DNA from: an uncultured Corynebacterium sp.
Lineage (GTDB): Bacteria; Actinomycetota; Actinomycetes; Mycobacteriales; Mycobacteriaceae
Direction: 5' to 3'
NCBI GenBank assembly: GCA_946220775.1
Contig: CAMIFC010000027.1
Span: 1-27,382, forward strand
Length of the DNA stretch: 27,382 nt
Under the pieces are notes generated by a model. It was not told the DNA's origin. It ran no database searches and was given only the letters and a program-made list of their open reading frames with translations. Each line of letters begins with the position of its first letter. The first letter of the stretch is position 1. The position numbers and the translations under genes were made by a program. Shown here piece by piece: positions 14,309-22,313 of this stretch.

Positions 14309-15634
14309 CTACCGAGGGGTCAACCGACCGGCCTCGGCCTCACGCCGGGCAAACTTCGGCAACGTATCAAACGCACGACGAGCAAGGCGACGCTCATCTG
14401 CGTACGCCAAACGATCAACAAGCTCATCAACCGGACACCAATCAACCTCGGTGACCTCGGGATCCTCATCATTCAGCTCGCCATCAATGAACCGCAGCAA
14501 ATGATGATGCACCGTCTTATGAATACGAGTGCCATCCGAAATGAACCAATAATCGATGGTCCCTAAGTTCGCGATGACCTCGCCCTCAATACCGGTCTCT
14601 TCCCACACCTCGCGGGCGGCAGTGACGGCCCTAGACTCGTCATTCTCGACATGGCCCTTCGGCATCGACCACAACAGGCGCCCACGACGATCCAACCGGC
14701 CAATCAGCGCAACCGAAATCCGAGACAAATCCACCGAACCATCAGGACGGACAGCCTCCGCGAGCCCCGACAAAACCAAACCACCCGCCGAGGTTTCCAA
14801 GGAAAGCGGCAAGTCGGAGAACTCTAGGTGCGCACCATTCGCCTGCGGACGCAAGCGGGCGCGAGCACGCTGACGCTGACGTCGATCCCGCGGATTGCGG
14901 TTGCCGCGATGGGTGCCCCGGCGCTTCTTACCGGACTTGGCTTGCTGATTGGGGTGGTTGGATTTTCCTTGATTATCTTGCTTGTTTTGCTGGGGCTGGT
15001 TGCCTTGCTTCGCCTGTTTGCTCTGCCCGGGGTTATTCTGTTTTGCCTGTGCAGAGTTGGTTTTCTGCACAGTGCTCTTCTGATCAGTGCTTCTTTGGTC
15101 AGTGTTTCTCTGGTCATTATTGTTCTGACCAGTGGTTTTTTGGGTGTTCTGGTTTTGCTTGTCCTGTTTGTTCTGCTTGCTCTGCTTGTTTTGCTTGGCC
15201 TGACCACCCTGATTCTGGGGATTTTGCGCAGCACTATTTGCCCCACGGCCGCGACCACGACCGCGGCGTCGACTCCGCCTACGCTTCGGCCGGCCCGACT
15301 GTGAATTGGGCTTGTCGGGTTTTCCAGTCTGGCCACTTTGGGCACTCTGGTTGCCCTGGTTGTTTGGGCCGTTCTTGCCACCCTGGCTGGTTTGGCTACC
15401 TTGGCCAGTGGGCTTCGTGGCGGAATTGCCGTTGGGTTTATTGTCCTTGCTGGTCCCCTGCTGGGAGCCCTGCTTGGACTGAGTCCCTTGCGGTTGCTTC
15501 GCACCCTGCATTTTGTTCGGGTTCTGGGTATTGTTCGCGCCCTGTGCTCCCCTGCCGCGTCCGCGGCCGCGCGAACGGCGACGCCTGCGGCGGCGCCCGG
15601 CGCTGCCGCCACCTGCGTTGTCGTTCTCACTCAT
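14309..15634 (-). CDS. mutT4: MutT4-type Nudix hydrolase with long Q/N/K-rich domain
   Basis: 441 residues from ATG 15634. A C-terminal Nudix fold (about 255-430) carries the full Nudix box at 327-349: G-x5-E-x7-REVWEETGI, so metal-dependent pyrophosphate hydrolysis is expected. The substrate is not readable from sequence; mycobacterial MutT4 (Rv3908) is the positional counterpart. The N-terminal part is extraordinary: an RRRRRR and RGRGRGRG patch (about 15-30), then over 200 residues dominated by Gln, Asn, Lys, Ser and Gly with QNKQ-like units, another RRRRSRRRGRGRGRG patch near the middle, and an Arg-rich junction to the enzyme. The composition suggests disorder and nucleic-acid binding. 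A TTG start at 15679 is possible but lacks support. First gene of the mutT4-DUF6049-murJ operon, divergent from the CCA enzyme. Confidence 0.85.
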   Translation of the reverse strand: MSENDNAGGGSAGRRRRRRRSRGRGRGRGAQGANNTQNPNKMQGAKQPQGTQSKQGSQQGTSKDNKPNGNSATKPTGQGSQTSQGGKNGPNNQGNQSAQSGQTGKPDKPNSQSGRPKRRRSRRRGRGRGRGANSAAQNPQNQGGQAKQNKQSKQNKQDKQNQNTQKTTGQNNNDQRNTDQRSTDQKSTVQKTNSAQAKQNNPGQSKQAKQGNQPQQNKQDNQGKSNHPNQQAKSGKKRRGTHRGNRNPRDRRQRQRARARLRPQANGAHLEFSDLPLSLETSAGGLVLSGLAEAVRPDGSVDLSRISVALIGRLDRRGRLLWSMPKGHVENDESRAVTAAREVWEETGIEGEVIANLGTIDYWFISDGTRIHKTVHHHLLRFIDGELNDEDPEVTEVDWCPVDELVDRLAYADERRLARRAFDTLPKFARREAEAGRLTPR

Positions 15635-15711
15635 TCTGCCAAGGATAGCCCGAAACCAGCCAAACCGGGAACCAGACAAAATAAGGGGGAATAGGTGGTG
15701 GGGTTAGGGGC

Positions 15712-15726
15712 TGGCGTCCTAAAAAA
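15712..15726 (+). repeat. Intergenic copy of TGGCGTCC word with A run
   Basis: TGGCGTCCTAAAAAA, preceded by GGGGC, in the divergent gap between the Nudix and CCA-enzyme genes. It is identical to copies at 20270-20284 (+) and 23498-23512 (-). Confidence 0.8.
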
Positions 15727-15800
15727 GAAGGGAAGAACAGGTAACAGAACAAACAACGGGACTGAAAATACGGGGAAAACGGGGCAATTGCGCAGTGAAG

Positions 15801-15806
15801 TAGAGT
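15801..15806 (+). promoter_or_regulatory. Possible -10 for a leaderless CCA-enzyme transcript
   Basis: TAGAGT ends eight bases before an in-frame GTG at 15814, the distance expected if transcription starts at the codon itself. The GTG at 15805 overlaps this element, so if the promoter is real, 15814 is the better start. Confidence 0.3.
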
Positions 15807-17352
15807 GAACCGCGTGATCGACGGAGAAAACAGGACAGAACAGAGCACGGACCGGAGCGCAGACCACGGCGCAGACCAGGCCACAGGCCAAGCCTCAGAC
15901 CACGGCGCCGCAATGTTGGCGCAAGCATGGCAACAACTGCGAGGACAAGACTCCGAACTACGCAGACTCGCGCGCGCCTTCACCGCAGCCGGGCGGGAAC
16001 TGTACCTCGTCGGAGGATCCGTCCGCGACGCCATGCTCGGCCGCCTCAGCCACGACCTCGACTTCACAACGGACGCCAAACCGGCCGACGTTGTTGCACT
16101 GCTCACCCCAATGGCGGAAACAGTGTGGGACACCGGCATTGAATACGGAACCGTATCGGCGCTGGTCAACGGGCTAGAAGTGGAAATCACCACCTTCAGG
16201 GCAGACCAATACGACGGTGAATCACGTAACCCAGAAGTGACATTCGGCGACACGCTCGAAGGTGACCTCGTGCGGCGTGACTTCCGGTGTAACGCGATGG
16301 CGCTGAAACTCAGTGAAGACGGGGAACACGAATTCTGCGACCCACTGGACGGACTATCTGACCTGGCTGCACACGTGCTCGACACGCCTGATGCACCGGA
16401 AATTAGCTTCCGTGACGACCCGCTGCGGATGCTGCGGGCCTGCCGATTTGTGTCGCAACTTGGGTTCACTGTGGCACCGCGAGTACGCGACGCAATGACC
16501 GCGATGAACGGCGAAATCAAGCGGATTACCGTGGAACGGGTGGCGGTGGAGCTGAACAAGCTCATCCTCGGGGAGGCCCCTGACCAGGGGCTCGACCTCA
16601 TGGTGGAAAGCGGATTAGCTGACCACGTGCTGCCCGAACTGCCCGCGCTGAAACTGACACAAGACGAACACCAACAACACAAGGACGTCTACCTCCACTC
16701 GCTGACGGTGCTGCGCAACGCGACAGAACAAGAGAAGAACTACGGGGTCGAACCGAACCTAGAACTGCGATGGGCTGCCCTGATGCACGACATTGGGAAG
16801 CCTGCGACCCGCGCATTCTCTGAGAACGGGGCTGTGAGCTTCCACCATCACGAGGTTGTGGGTGCGAAAATGGTGCGCAAACGACTGCGCCAGCTGAAAT
16901 ACTCGAAACAGCATGTCAAAGATATTTCCCAACTGGTGTTTCTGCACATGCGGTTCTACGGATACGGCGACAGCTCATGGACGGACTCGGCGGTGCGCCG
17001 ATACGTGACAGACGCTGGCGAATTGCTACCGCTACTGCACATGCTCGTGCGTGCCGATTGCACCACACGCAACAAGCGCAAATCCGAACGGCTACGACGA
17101 AACTACGACGACCTGGAAAACCGAATCGCCGAACTCCAGGAAAAGGAAGACCTCGAGGCTGTACGACCCGATTTGGACGGCAACGAGATCATGCAGATCC
17201 TGCAGCTCAAGCCTGGACCCGAAGTTGGGCAAGCATGGGCATTCATGAAGGAACTTCGCTTAGATCGGGGTCCGCTGGAACGGGACGAGGCTATTCAGGC
17301 GCTTCGCGGGTGGTGGGAAAACCGCGATGAGCAGGCGGAGGAGCGAGGCTGA
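15805..17352 (+). CDS. cca: tRNA CCA-adding nucleotidyltransferase
   Basis: 515 residues from GTG 15805; an in-frame GTG at 15814 may be the true start because a -10-like TAGAGT precedes it. The enzyme adds or repairs the 3' CCA of tRNAs. The nucleotidyltransferase head has GGSVRD at 70-75 and the metal-binding HDLDF pair Asp84/Asp86, followed by the base-selecting region DLVRRDFRCNAMAL (154-167) and RMLRACRF (208-215). An HD phosphohydrolase-like domain follows with MHDIGK at 327-332 and FHHHEVVGAKM at 346-356, typical of the actinobacterial form (pcnA annotation). The first 35 or so residues are Asp/Gln/Thr-rich and not part of the fold; Met37 is where the conserved protein seems to begin. 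Divergent from the mutT4 operon, as in related genomes. Confidence 0.93.
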   Translation: MNRVIDGENRTEQSTDRSADHGADQATGQASDHGAAMLAQAWQQLRGQDSELRRLARAFTAAGRELYLVGGSVRDAMLGRLSHDLDFTTDAKPADVVALLTPMAETVWDTGIEYGTVSALVNGLEVEITTFRADQYDGESRNPEVTFGDTLEGDLVRRDFRCNAMALKLSEDGEHEFCDPLDGLSDLAAHVLDTPDAPEISFRDDPLRMLRACRFVSQLGFTVAPRVRDAMTAMNGEIKRITVERVAVELNKLILGEAPDQGLDLMVESGLADHVLPELPALKLTQDEHQQHKDVYLHSLTVLRNATEQEKNYGVEPNLELRWAALMHDIGKPATRAFSENGAVSFHHHEVVGAKMVRKRLRQLKYSKQHVKDISQLVFLHMRFYGYGDSSWTDSAVRRYVTDAGELLPLLHMLVRADCTTRNKRKSERLRRNYDDLENRIAELQEKEDLEAVRPDLDGNEIMQILQLKPGPEVGQAWAFMKELRLDRGPLERDEAIQALRGWWENRDEQAEERG

Positions 17353-17354
17353 GC

Positions 17355-17508
17355 GGTGACGCTGTGGAGACAACGCTGAGTGAGCGCCCTGAACGTGCAC
17401 TGGTACGGGGCGCCGCTGCGGGGACGATGCTGGGCGGATGATGTTGTACGGGTGACGCTGTGAGGCACCGATGCTGCGCACCGATGCTGGGCGCCGCTGC
17501 GGGGACGA
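17355..17508 (+). repeat. Cluster of short direct repeats before yqgE
   Basis: GGGCGCCGCTGCGGGGACGA occurs at 17408-17427 and 17489-17508 (20 bp exact, 81 bases apart). GGTGACGCTGTG occurs at 17355-17366 and 17451-17462, and GCACCGATGCTG at 17465-17476 and 17478-17489. They fill the gap between cca and the next gene and look like decayed tandem duplications. Confidence 0.75.
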
Positions 17509-17537
17509 AACAGGAATGGGAGAGAAGGTAAAGAGGC

Positions 17538-18326
17538 ATGGCAGAACAAGAGGACAAAGAAGCAATGACTGCGAAACTGCGTGCTGGCCAGCTAATCGTG
17601 CCACGCGCACAGCTGGTGCTGAGCGAAAAGACCCAGGTTGAAGGCCCGTGGGCTGAAGAATTCGACGCGGCGTTTGGGCGTCCCAAGGCTGAAGCGCTGT
17701 TCGTTATAGGGGCGATCGATTCACAATCGCAGTCAAATGTGTCGGAAGGGAACGGGGCAGGCGAGGCAACGGAAGAAACTCATTCAGCCGACGCACCTGA
17801 CTCTCCCGAGGCAGCGGATGTAGTGGTTGTTCGGCTTGGCGTTATGACCCAGGAAGCGGTGGCAAACTACCTGCCGGATATTGCGCCTCGCCTTACACGT
17901 CCGAAGACCTTTTTCTATGGTGGCGACCACGAGCCTCTCGTGACTGCAATTGGCTGGATTGATCCTCGCTCCACCGAGACGGATAGCCAGGTCAACACCG
18001 GCGAAGTTGTCTTCGGCTCACACGGCGAATTCCTAAGGGTGCGCATTGATGAGGCTGCACCAAGTATTGATGAGCAGGTCCTTTCAATTACCGGGTCGGC
18101 AGACCCCGCCGCATTGAAGGGGCTCCGGCTGTTTCATAGTTTTGAAACGTTGCACAGCAAGCAAATTCGGGCATGGCAGGAGCAGGGCTGGGTGTTCCTA
18201 GCGGATGCCGTACCTACCGATGTTTTCACGGAGCGTCCTATGGAGACATGGCGTGGTGTCATGAAGCGTCGTCCATTCCCGGAGAACCTGGCCGCGACGT
18301 GGACCGATGCTCCGGAGTGGAACTAG
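17538..18326 (+). CDS. YqgE/AlgH (UPF0301) family protein, divergent
   Basis: 262 residues, longer than the usual 185-200. Matches to the family in order: LRAGQLIVP at 14-22; FVIGAID near 55-61; VVRLGVMTQEAVANYLPD at 97-114 where the family has GVVLNRP; PKTFFYGGDHEP at 122-133 for the GGPV segment; LRLFHSFETLHSKQI at 196-210 where the family has a GYSGW-type turn; WVFLADAVPTDVF at 218-230; and WRGVMKRRP at 238-246. An acidic insertion (about 62-95) and another (about 143-155) enlarge it. The loss of the GYSGW turn and of LNRP makes it an unusual member. The family's biochemical role is not settled. ATG 17538 is preceded by GAGAAGG and AAGAGG. In related genomes a YqgE gene lies beside the CCA enzyme. 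A hairpin overlaps its stop codon. Confidence 0.75.
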   Translation: MAEQEDKEAMTAKLRAGQLIVPRAQLVLSEKTQVEGPWAEEFDAAFGRPKAEALFVIGAIDSQSQSNVSEGNGAGEATEETHSADAPDSPEAADVVVVRLGVMTQEAVANYLPDIAPRLTRPKTFFYGGDHEPLVTAIGWIDPRSTETDSQVNTGEVVFGSHGEFLRVRIDEAAPSIDEQVLSITGSADPAALKGLRLFHSFETLHSKQIRAWQEQGWVFLADAVPTDVFTERPMETWRGVMKRRPFPENLAATWTDAPEWN

Positions 18327-18370
18327 CGCGCACCCTGGGGGTTAGCTTGCCTCCCCGCTAGTGTCTTTTT
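18323..18370 (+). terminator. Intrinsic terminator of the yqgE gene
   Basis: CTAGCG (18323-18328) pairs with CGCTAG (18356-18361), with inner pairing of GGGG and CCCC, and the T-rich TGTCTTTTTGTCC follows. It begins at the yqgE stop codon and overlaps the 3' end of the convergent DUF222 gene. Confidence 0.6.
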
Positions 18371-20042
18371 GTCCTCCTTTTCGGGGGTTAGATTTTTCGA
18401 TACCGTATTTTTCGCGCGTTTGCCGACGTAGCTTTGCGGCGATTGTCGTCTGCACTGACACATGCAGGTTTTCGACGGGTTTTCGCGCCGGGTCGTGGCT
18501 TACGGGGCCGTGCCAGCGGACGCGTTGGCCGGTTTCCGGATCGCCGGGTTTTGATTGCCATTTATTCGCCGGCGCGGTGGGATCGAGTCCGTCGCCCGCA
18601 GTGTCGATTGTGTTGGCATGGGTGTGCCGGTCAACAAGCGTGAGGTTATCGAGGTTCGTTTCTCCTCCGTGGTTCCATCCTGTCACGTGGTGAATGTCGC
18701 ATTGTGCAGGTGGTGCGGATGTTCCTGGTGCACTGCTTCCGCCTTCCTCGGCGCACAGTGCGAGGTATTGCGCTAGGCTGCCGAGTCTCTGCGATCGCCC
18801 GAGGTAGAGCGTCTGCCCTTCGAACCCGAGGACCTGCAGGTAGAGGTCGCTGCAGTCGGCCCCTTCGATTATCGATTCCACGTTCGTGAGGACTCCCCCG
18901 TCGGTCGTGGCATTCCCCTTCCCTGCTAGCAATTCTTCGAGAGTTGTTACCGCCACGATGGCGGTGGTTCCGCGTCGTGGGGCCAGCTGCGGGTGCTTTC
19001 CGGGAATCAAATCAGGGACGCCAACCTCATCCGGCTGAAAGTCCGTGTCGCTGAACAAGCTGTTTTCGGACCGCTCGGAGATTAGCCCGCTGCCATGTTT
19101 TACGGATTGTTCTTGCGCGATCTCTGCTTGCAAGTCTTGGCTGAGGTTTTCGATCAGTGCAAGGTCTTCAGGGAGAACGCCGCGACAGAATCCGTCGGCG
19201 ATTGCTGCTTCGAATGCGTCGTGAGCTCGCTGTTCTGGCGTGCGGGGATCAGTGAGCGCAGTGAATTCTTCTTCCGGTCCAACGGAGTCAGCTGGTGCTG
19301 CTGGTTTCATTCGGGCAGCTAGATCACCGGCTTTTCCGTGATCTGCGATGAGACGCTTGAGCACTGCAGCAAGTCGTGGCGTGATGAGGCCGGTGAGGCG
19401 AGTCATTCCGTCATATTCTTGTTTCCCCAGTCGAATGCTGCGTTTCCGATTGCGGTCCGCATCCGTGAATGCCCCTTCGACGTTAAATAACCGGGTGAGG
19501 TGAACTCCAATCCCATCAACGGCGGTCGGGCCCTGTTGTCGCACCATGTTTGCGAGGGGCGCATCAGCCACGGTGGTGATTTCATCGTGGTGTTGTGCTG
19601 GTAGAGCGTTGATTGCAGTGTGCACTTTTGCAACACCAGCGCTATCCAACAGGCCGTCCGCCACTGCTTCCCGCATCGCGGGCATGAATTGTGGAGACAC
19701 GGTGCCCTCGGGATTTGTTGAGGTGATCGTCGCTGGATCCGGAGCGTCATTAATCCGTTCCGCTGCCCGCACTCGCGCTCGCGCGACCTGGGCGTTCATT
19801 GGAAACTCCCGGACCAGCCATTGCACTTGTTTGTGCTCAGCTCTGGGCCGGCGAGTCGCTGTTCCCTTGAGGAATGCAGTATCTATTAAGGCCAGTCTGT
19901 TGCGTTGGCGCTCTAATTCCTTATAAAGCCCTTCCGCTTCATCACCGGCATCTTCCCAGTCATCAGGCGTGTAAGTCGCGAGTTGGTCCACACATCGTCC
20001 GAACTCGACGATGGCCGCCGCCAGCGCTTGCCGTATCGACAT
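18342..20042 (-). CDS. DUF222 / HNH endonuclease-type protein (13E12 family)
   Basis: 566 residues. The N-terminal two thirds match the DUF222 helical region of the 13E12-repeat proteins common in actinobacteria, with LGSLAQYLALC near 420-430 leading into a C-terminal HNH-like segment (about 425-480). That segment keeps CDIHHVTGWNHGGETNLDN and a later DRHTHAN, so the His-His and Asn of an HNH nuclease remain. Positions usually held by zinc-binding Cys are changed: GGS for GGC, PGT for PGC and LVDRH for LCRxH, and only Cys448 is kept. Nuclease activity is therefore uncertain. The function of the family is unknown; these genes are often multi-copy and recombine, and this one sits between otherwise conserved genes, which suggests insertion. 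ATG 20042 has a strong GGGGGAAGGA leader. Confidence 0.82.
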   Translation of the reverse strand: MSIRQALAAAIVEFGRCVDQLATYTPDDWEDAGDEAEGLYKELERQRNRLALIDTAFLKGTATRRPRAEHKQVQWLVREFPMNAQVARARVRAAERINDAPDPATITSTNPEGTVSPQFMPAMREAVADGLLDSAGVAKVHTAINALPAQHHDEITTVADAPLANMVRQQGPTAVDGIGVHLTRLFNVEGAFTDADRNRKRSIRLGKQEYDGMTRLTGLITPRLAAVLKRLIADHGKAGDLAARMKPAAPADSVGPEEEFTALTDPRTPEQRAHDAFEAAIADGFCRGVLPEDLALIENLSQDLQAEIAQEQSVKHGSGLISERSENSLFSDTDFQPDEVGVPDLIPGKHPQLAPRRGTTAIVAVTTLEELLAGKGNATTDGGVLTNVESIIEGADCSDLYLQVLGFEGQTLYLGRSQRLGSLAQYLALCAEEGGSSAPGTSAPPAQCDIHHVTGWNHGGETNLDNLTLVDRHTHANTIDTAGDGLDPTAPANKWQSKPGDPETGQRVRWHGPVSHDPARKPVENLHVSVQTTIAAKLRRQTREKYGIEKSNPRKGGQKDTSGEAS

Positions 20043-20269
20043 TCCTTCCCCCTAACACAGTCACGTTCCCCAATCCTTTGCAGATTCCATCGTGTGTCGC
20101 AGCAGCATATACGCCCCGCGACCTGCTCTAATGTCCGCGTCTTTCCCCTTACAGGGTCTAGAATACCTGTTCGATCAACCTTGCACAACCCCCTCTTCAA
20201 ACTTCTCTTGACGGCTTAGCTCGATCATGTATTCTATTTCCAGGACGTCGGTCTGAATGTGTGACGGAT

Positions 20270-20284
20270 TGGCGTCCTAAAAAA
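20270..20284 (+). repeat. Intergenic copy of TGGCGTCC word with A run
   Basis: TGGCGTCCTAAAAAA preceded by GGAT, about 100 bases before brnF. Identical over 15 bases to the copies at 15712 and 23498. Confidence 0.8.
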
Positions 20285-20370
20285 TAACGGGGAACGGCAT
20301 TGGGGGATGAAAGTGAGTGTTGAGGCGGAAAGTGCGTTGGGGTACGCGCCGGACGGCGCCGCGCAGTGTA

Positions 20371-20376
20371 TAGGAT
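20371..20376 (+). promoter_or_regulatory. Predicted -10 of brnF, leaderless
   Basis: TAGGAT ends six bases before the ATG at 20383 and no ribosome site precedes that ATG, so transcription probably starts at the start codon. The same TAGGAT word sits at the same distance before the SBF-like transporter gene. Confidence 0.5.
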
Positions 20377-20382
20377 CGCGAT

Positions 20383-21291
20383 ATGACTGACTCATCGAAG
20401 CGCCAGGCGGGTAGGCCTCATCCCGCCAGTCGGTACAGACGGAACCAATTTGCGTTGGCTGTGCGTGACGGCGGGCCCGTGGGGTTGGCGCTGTTCCCCA
20501 TGGGTATCGCGTTTGGGCTGCTCATCACGCAGATGGGGTTCGCATGGTGGTGGGCGCCGATTTTCTCCATCGTGATTTATGCAGGTTCGATGGAGTTTCT
20601 GGCAATCACGATGGTCACCAGCGCGGTGGGGCCTTTTTCTGCTGCGTTGTACACCTTTCTGGTGAATTTCCGGCATGTTTTCTATGGCATCAGTTATCCG
20701 AATCAGGCTGTCCATAATCGTCTGGCCATGACATACGCGGTGTATACGCTGACGGACGAGGTCTACGCCATTGTCGCGTCGCGCCGGGGCGTGCCGTGGA
20801 CTCAGATGCGAATCATCACCATTCATGCGATTCTGCAGACTTTTTGGGTGCTCGGCGGCATCACTGGCGGTCTTGCGGGGGCCATCATCCCCGAAGGTCT
20901 CGAGGGCATGGAGTTCGCGTTGACCGCGCTGTTCGTGGTGCTTTTGGTCGAAGCTTGGGACGCCAACCGCAACTACTCGATGCTGCTTACATCGATCGTG
21001 GCGGGCATCATCGGGATGCTCGTGTCGCCGGACAACATGCTGCTCATCGGCATGCTGCTGTATTGCGCGGTGCTGCTCGGCCGGTACATCATTGGTGGTG
21101 AGCGCGCGGATTCCTTGAACACGACGAAGACTGCGGGCAAGAAGCCTGAGCAGGATCAGCATCCTGAGCAGGATAAACAGTCTGGCCGTGCCGGCGAAAC
21201 GGGCCATGCCGACGAAACCGACCAGACTGGCAAAACCAACCAGTCAGGCCAGGGCGAATCAGGCGGATCCGCCGAGGAGGTCAACCCATGA
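20383..21291 (+). CDS. brnF: BrnF/AzlC branched-chain amino acid exporter, large subunit
   Basis: 302 residues of the AzlC family, the large subunit of the two-part exporter BrnFE, which in C. glutamicum secretes isoleucine, leucine, valine and methionine. Several membrane helices cover about 28-238. Family signatures are GLALFPMGIAFGLL (34-47), YAGSMEFLA (66-74) and NFRHVFYGISY (95-105). After the last helix an unusual hydrophilic tail (about 240-302) rich in Gln, Asp, Lys, Gly and Thr follows, which the family normally lacks. The stop overlaps the brnE start by four bases (ATGA), indicating translational coupling. Probably leaderless. Lrp normally controls this pair; no lrp gene is in the window. 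Confidence 0.9.
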   Translation: MTDSSKRQAGRPHPASRYRRNQFALAVRDGGPVGLALFPMGIAFGLLITQMGFAWWWAPIFSIVIYAGSMEFLAITMVTSAVGPFSAALYTFLVNFRHVFYGISYPNQAVHNRLAMTYAVYTLTDEVYAIVASRRGVPWTQMRIITIHAILQTFWVLGGITGGLAGAIIPEGLEGMEFALTALFVVLLVEAWDANRNYSMLLTSIVAGIIGMLVSPDNMLLIGMLLYCAVLLGRYIIGGERADSLNTTKTAGKKPEQDQHPEQDKQSGRAGETGHADETDQTGKTNQSGQGESGGSAEEVNP

Positions 21292-21692
21292 TTCAGTCCA
21301 TGTGCCAGCCGGCGTTTCCGTCCATGATTGTGGCCAGCGGGGAAACGGGAGACTACGGCCTCCCCGTCGGCGTGAACTTGTCCACGACCATCATCATTTT
21401 GGCGGTGGTTTTCGCTGTTACCGTGGCACTTCGGGCGTTACCTTTTGCGGCGTTGAGTCTGTTCCGAAACTCGTCGCTGGTGGCCTGGCTGGGTTTGGGA
21501 ATGCCAATTGGAGTGATGACCACCCTCGTGATCTATACGGTCGCGGGCTCGAAAGATATGCCAGGCGGACTGGTCCCGGTGCTGGTGGCGCTGGTGTTCA
21601 CGCTAGCGTTGCACTTGTGGCGTCGGTCCGCGACGCTGTCCATTGTGGCGGGGACAGTCTTCTACATGGTGCTGATCAATGTGATTATTTAA
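21288..21692 (+). CDS. brnE: BrnE/AzlD branched-chain amino acid exporter, small subunit
   Basis: 134 residues of the AzlD family with about four membrane helices: TTIIILAVVFAVTVALRALPF (family signature ALRALPF at about 47-53), a central helix near 64-84, and two at the C-terminus. It pairs with BrnF in the membrane. The first 30 residues are somewhat long and begin MIQSMCQP; because the ATG overlaps the brnF stop, this start is well supported, although a later Met (residue 13) exists. A Nudix gene follows after 35 bases. Confidence 0.88.
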   Translation: MIQSMCQPAFPSMIVASGETGDYGLPVGVNLSTTIIILAVVFAVTVALRALPFAALSLFRNSSLVAWLGLGMPIGVMTTLVIYTVAGSKDMPGGLVPVLVALVFTLALHLWRRSATLSIVAGTVFYMVLINVII

Positions 21693-21727
21693 GACAACTG
21701 TCAAACTAACCAACGAAAGCGAAGATA

Positions 21728-22300
21728 ATGCCCACACCAGATTTCATCGTTGACCTGCGCAAAAAGATTGGAAACGCGCCACTGTGGCTGCCGGGAATCA
21801 CTGCGATCGTCCTCAAAGATGTGCCCGAGGGTGCCCCGGTATGGGAGGTGCCGAAGGTTCTTCTCGTCAAGCGGGCAGATAATGGGCAGTGGACCCCGGT
21901 CTGCGGAATTGTCGAACCAGGCGAAGAGCCACACGTCGCCGCAATCCGAGAAGTAGAGGAAGAAACCGGGTTGTTTGTGGAGGTTGCGGCGTTGCTTGGC
22001 GTCGGCGCGACGGACCAGGTCACGTACCCCAACGGGGATCAGACTTCCTACATGGATACCGCGATGCGTTGTGTTCTCACAGACCGCGAAGGCACGCCGC
22101 TCAACCCGACGGCGCCCGATTTTGACGAGCGGACCGAACCCATCATCGGCGACGACGAGTCAGTTGAGGTCGGCTGGTTCTCGGCAGCGCAGCTCCCCAA
22201 GATGAAGCCGCGATTCCGCCTCATTATTGCGGACGCCATCGCCCAACTGAAACATCCCCAAGGATTCAGGCCGCGCATGGGCTATGTGAAGCGCAACTGA
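21728..22300 (+). CDS. Nudix hydrolase
   Basis: 190 residues with a complete Nudix box at 60-82 (G-x5-E-x7-REVEEETGL), expected to cleave a nucleoside diphosphate linked to another group with Mg2+. The core starts at about residue 22 (PGITAIVLK) and runs to the EVGWFSAAQLP segment near 147-157, which is typical of actinobacterial ADP-ribose pyrophosphatase-like Nudix proteins; the substrate is not clear. The ribosome site is weak (GCGAAG). It follows brnE by 35 bases and may be read with it, but no functional tie to amino acid export is obvious. It converges on the SBF-like gene with only 13 bases between the stops and no visible terminator. Confidence 0.87.
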   Translation: MPTPDFIVDLRKKIGNAPLWLPGITAIVLKDVPEGAPVWEVPKVLLVKRADNGQWTPVCGIVEPGEEPHVAAIREVEEETGLFVEVAALLGVGATDQVTYPNGDQTSYMDTAMRCVLTDREGTPLNPTAPDFDERTEPIIGDDESVEVGWFSAAQLPKMKPRFRLIIADAIAQLKHPQGFRPRMGYVKRN

Positions 22301-22313
22301 GTGGGCGCCAGCC

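Larger units (their letters stand above)
20043..20382. other. Divergent intergenic region, DUF222 gene to brnF
   Basis: No gene seen in 340 bases. It contains the leader of the DUF222 gene, a 15-base TGGCGTCC repeat copy at 20270-20284, an inverted repeat GCGCC-ggac-GGCGC at 20346-20359, and the likely brnF promoter. The lrp regulator gene that often lies divergent to brnFE in corynebacteria is absent here. Confidence 0.65.
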
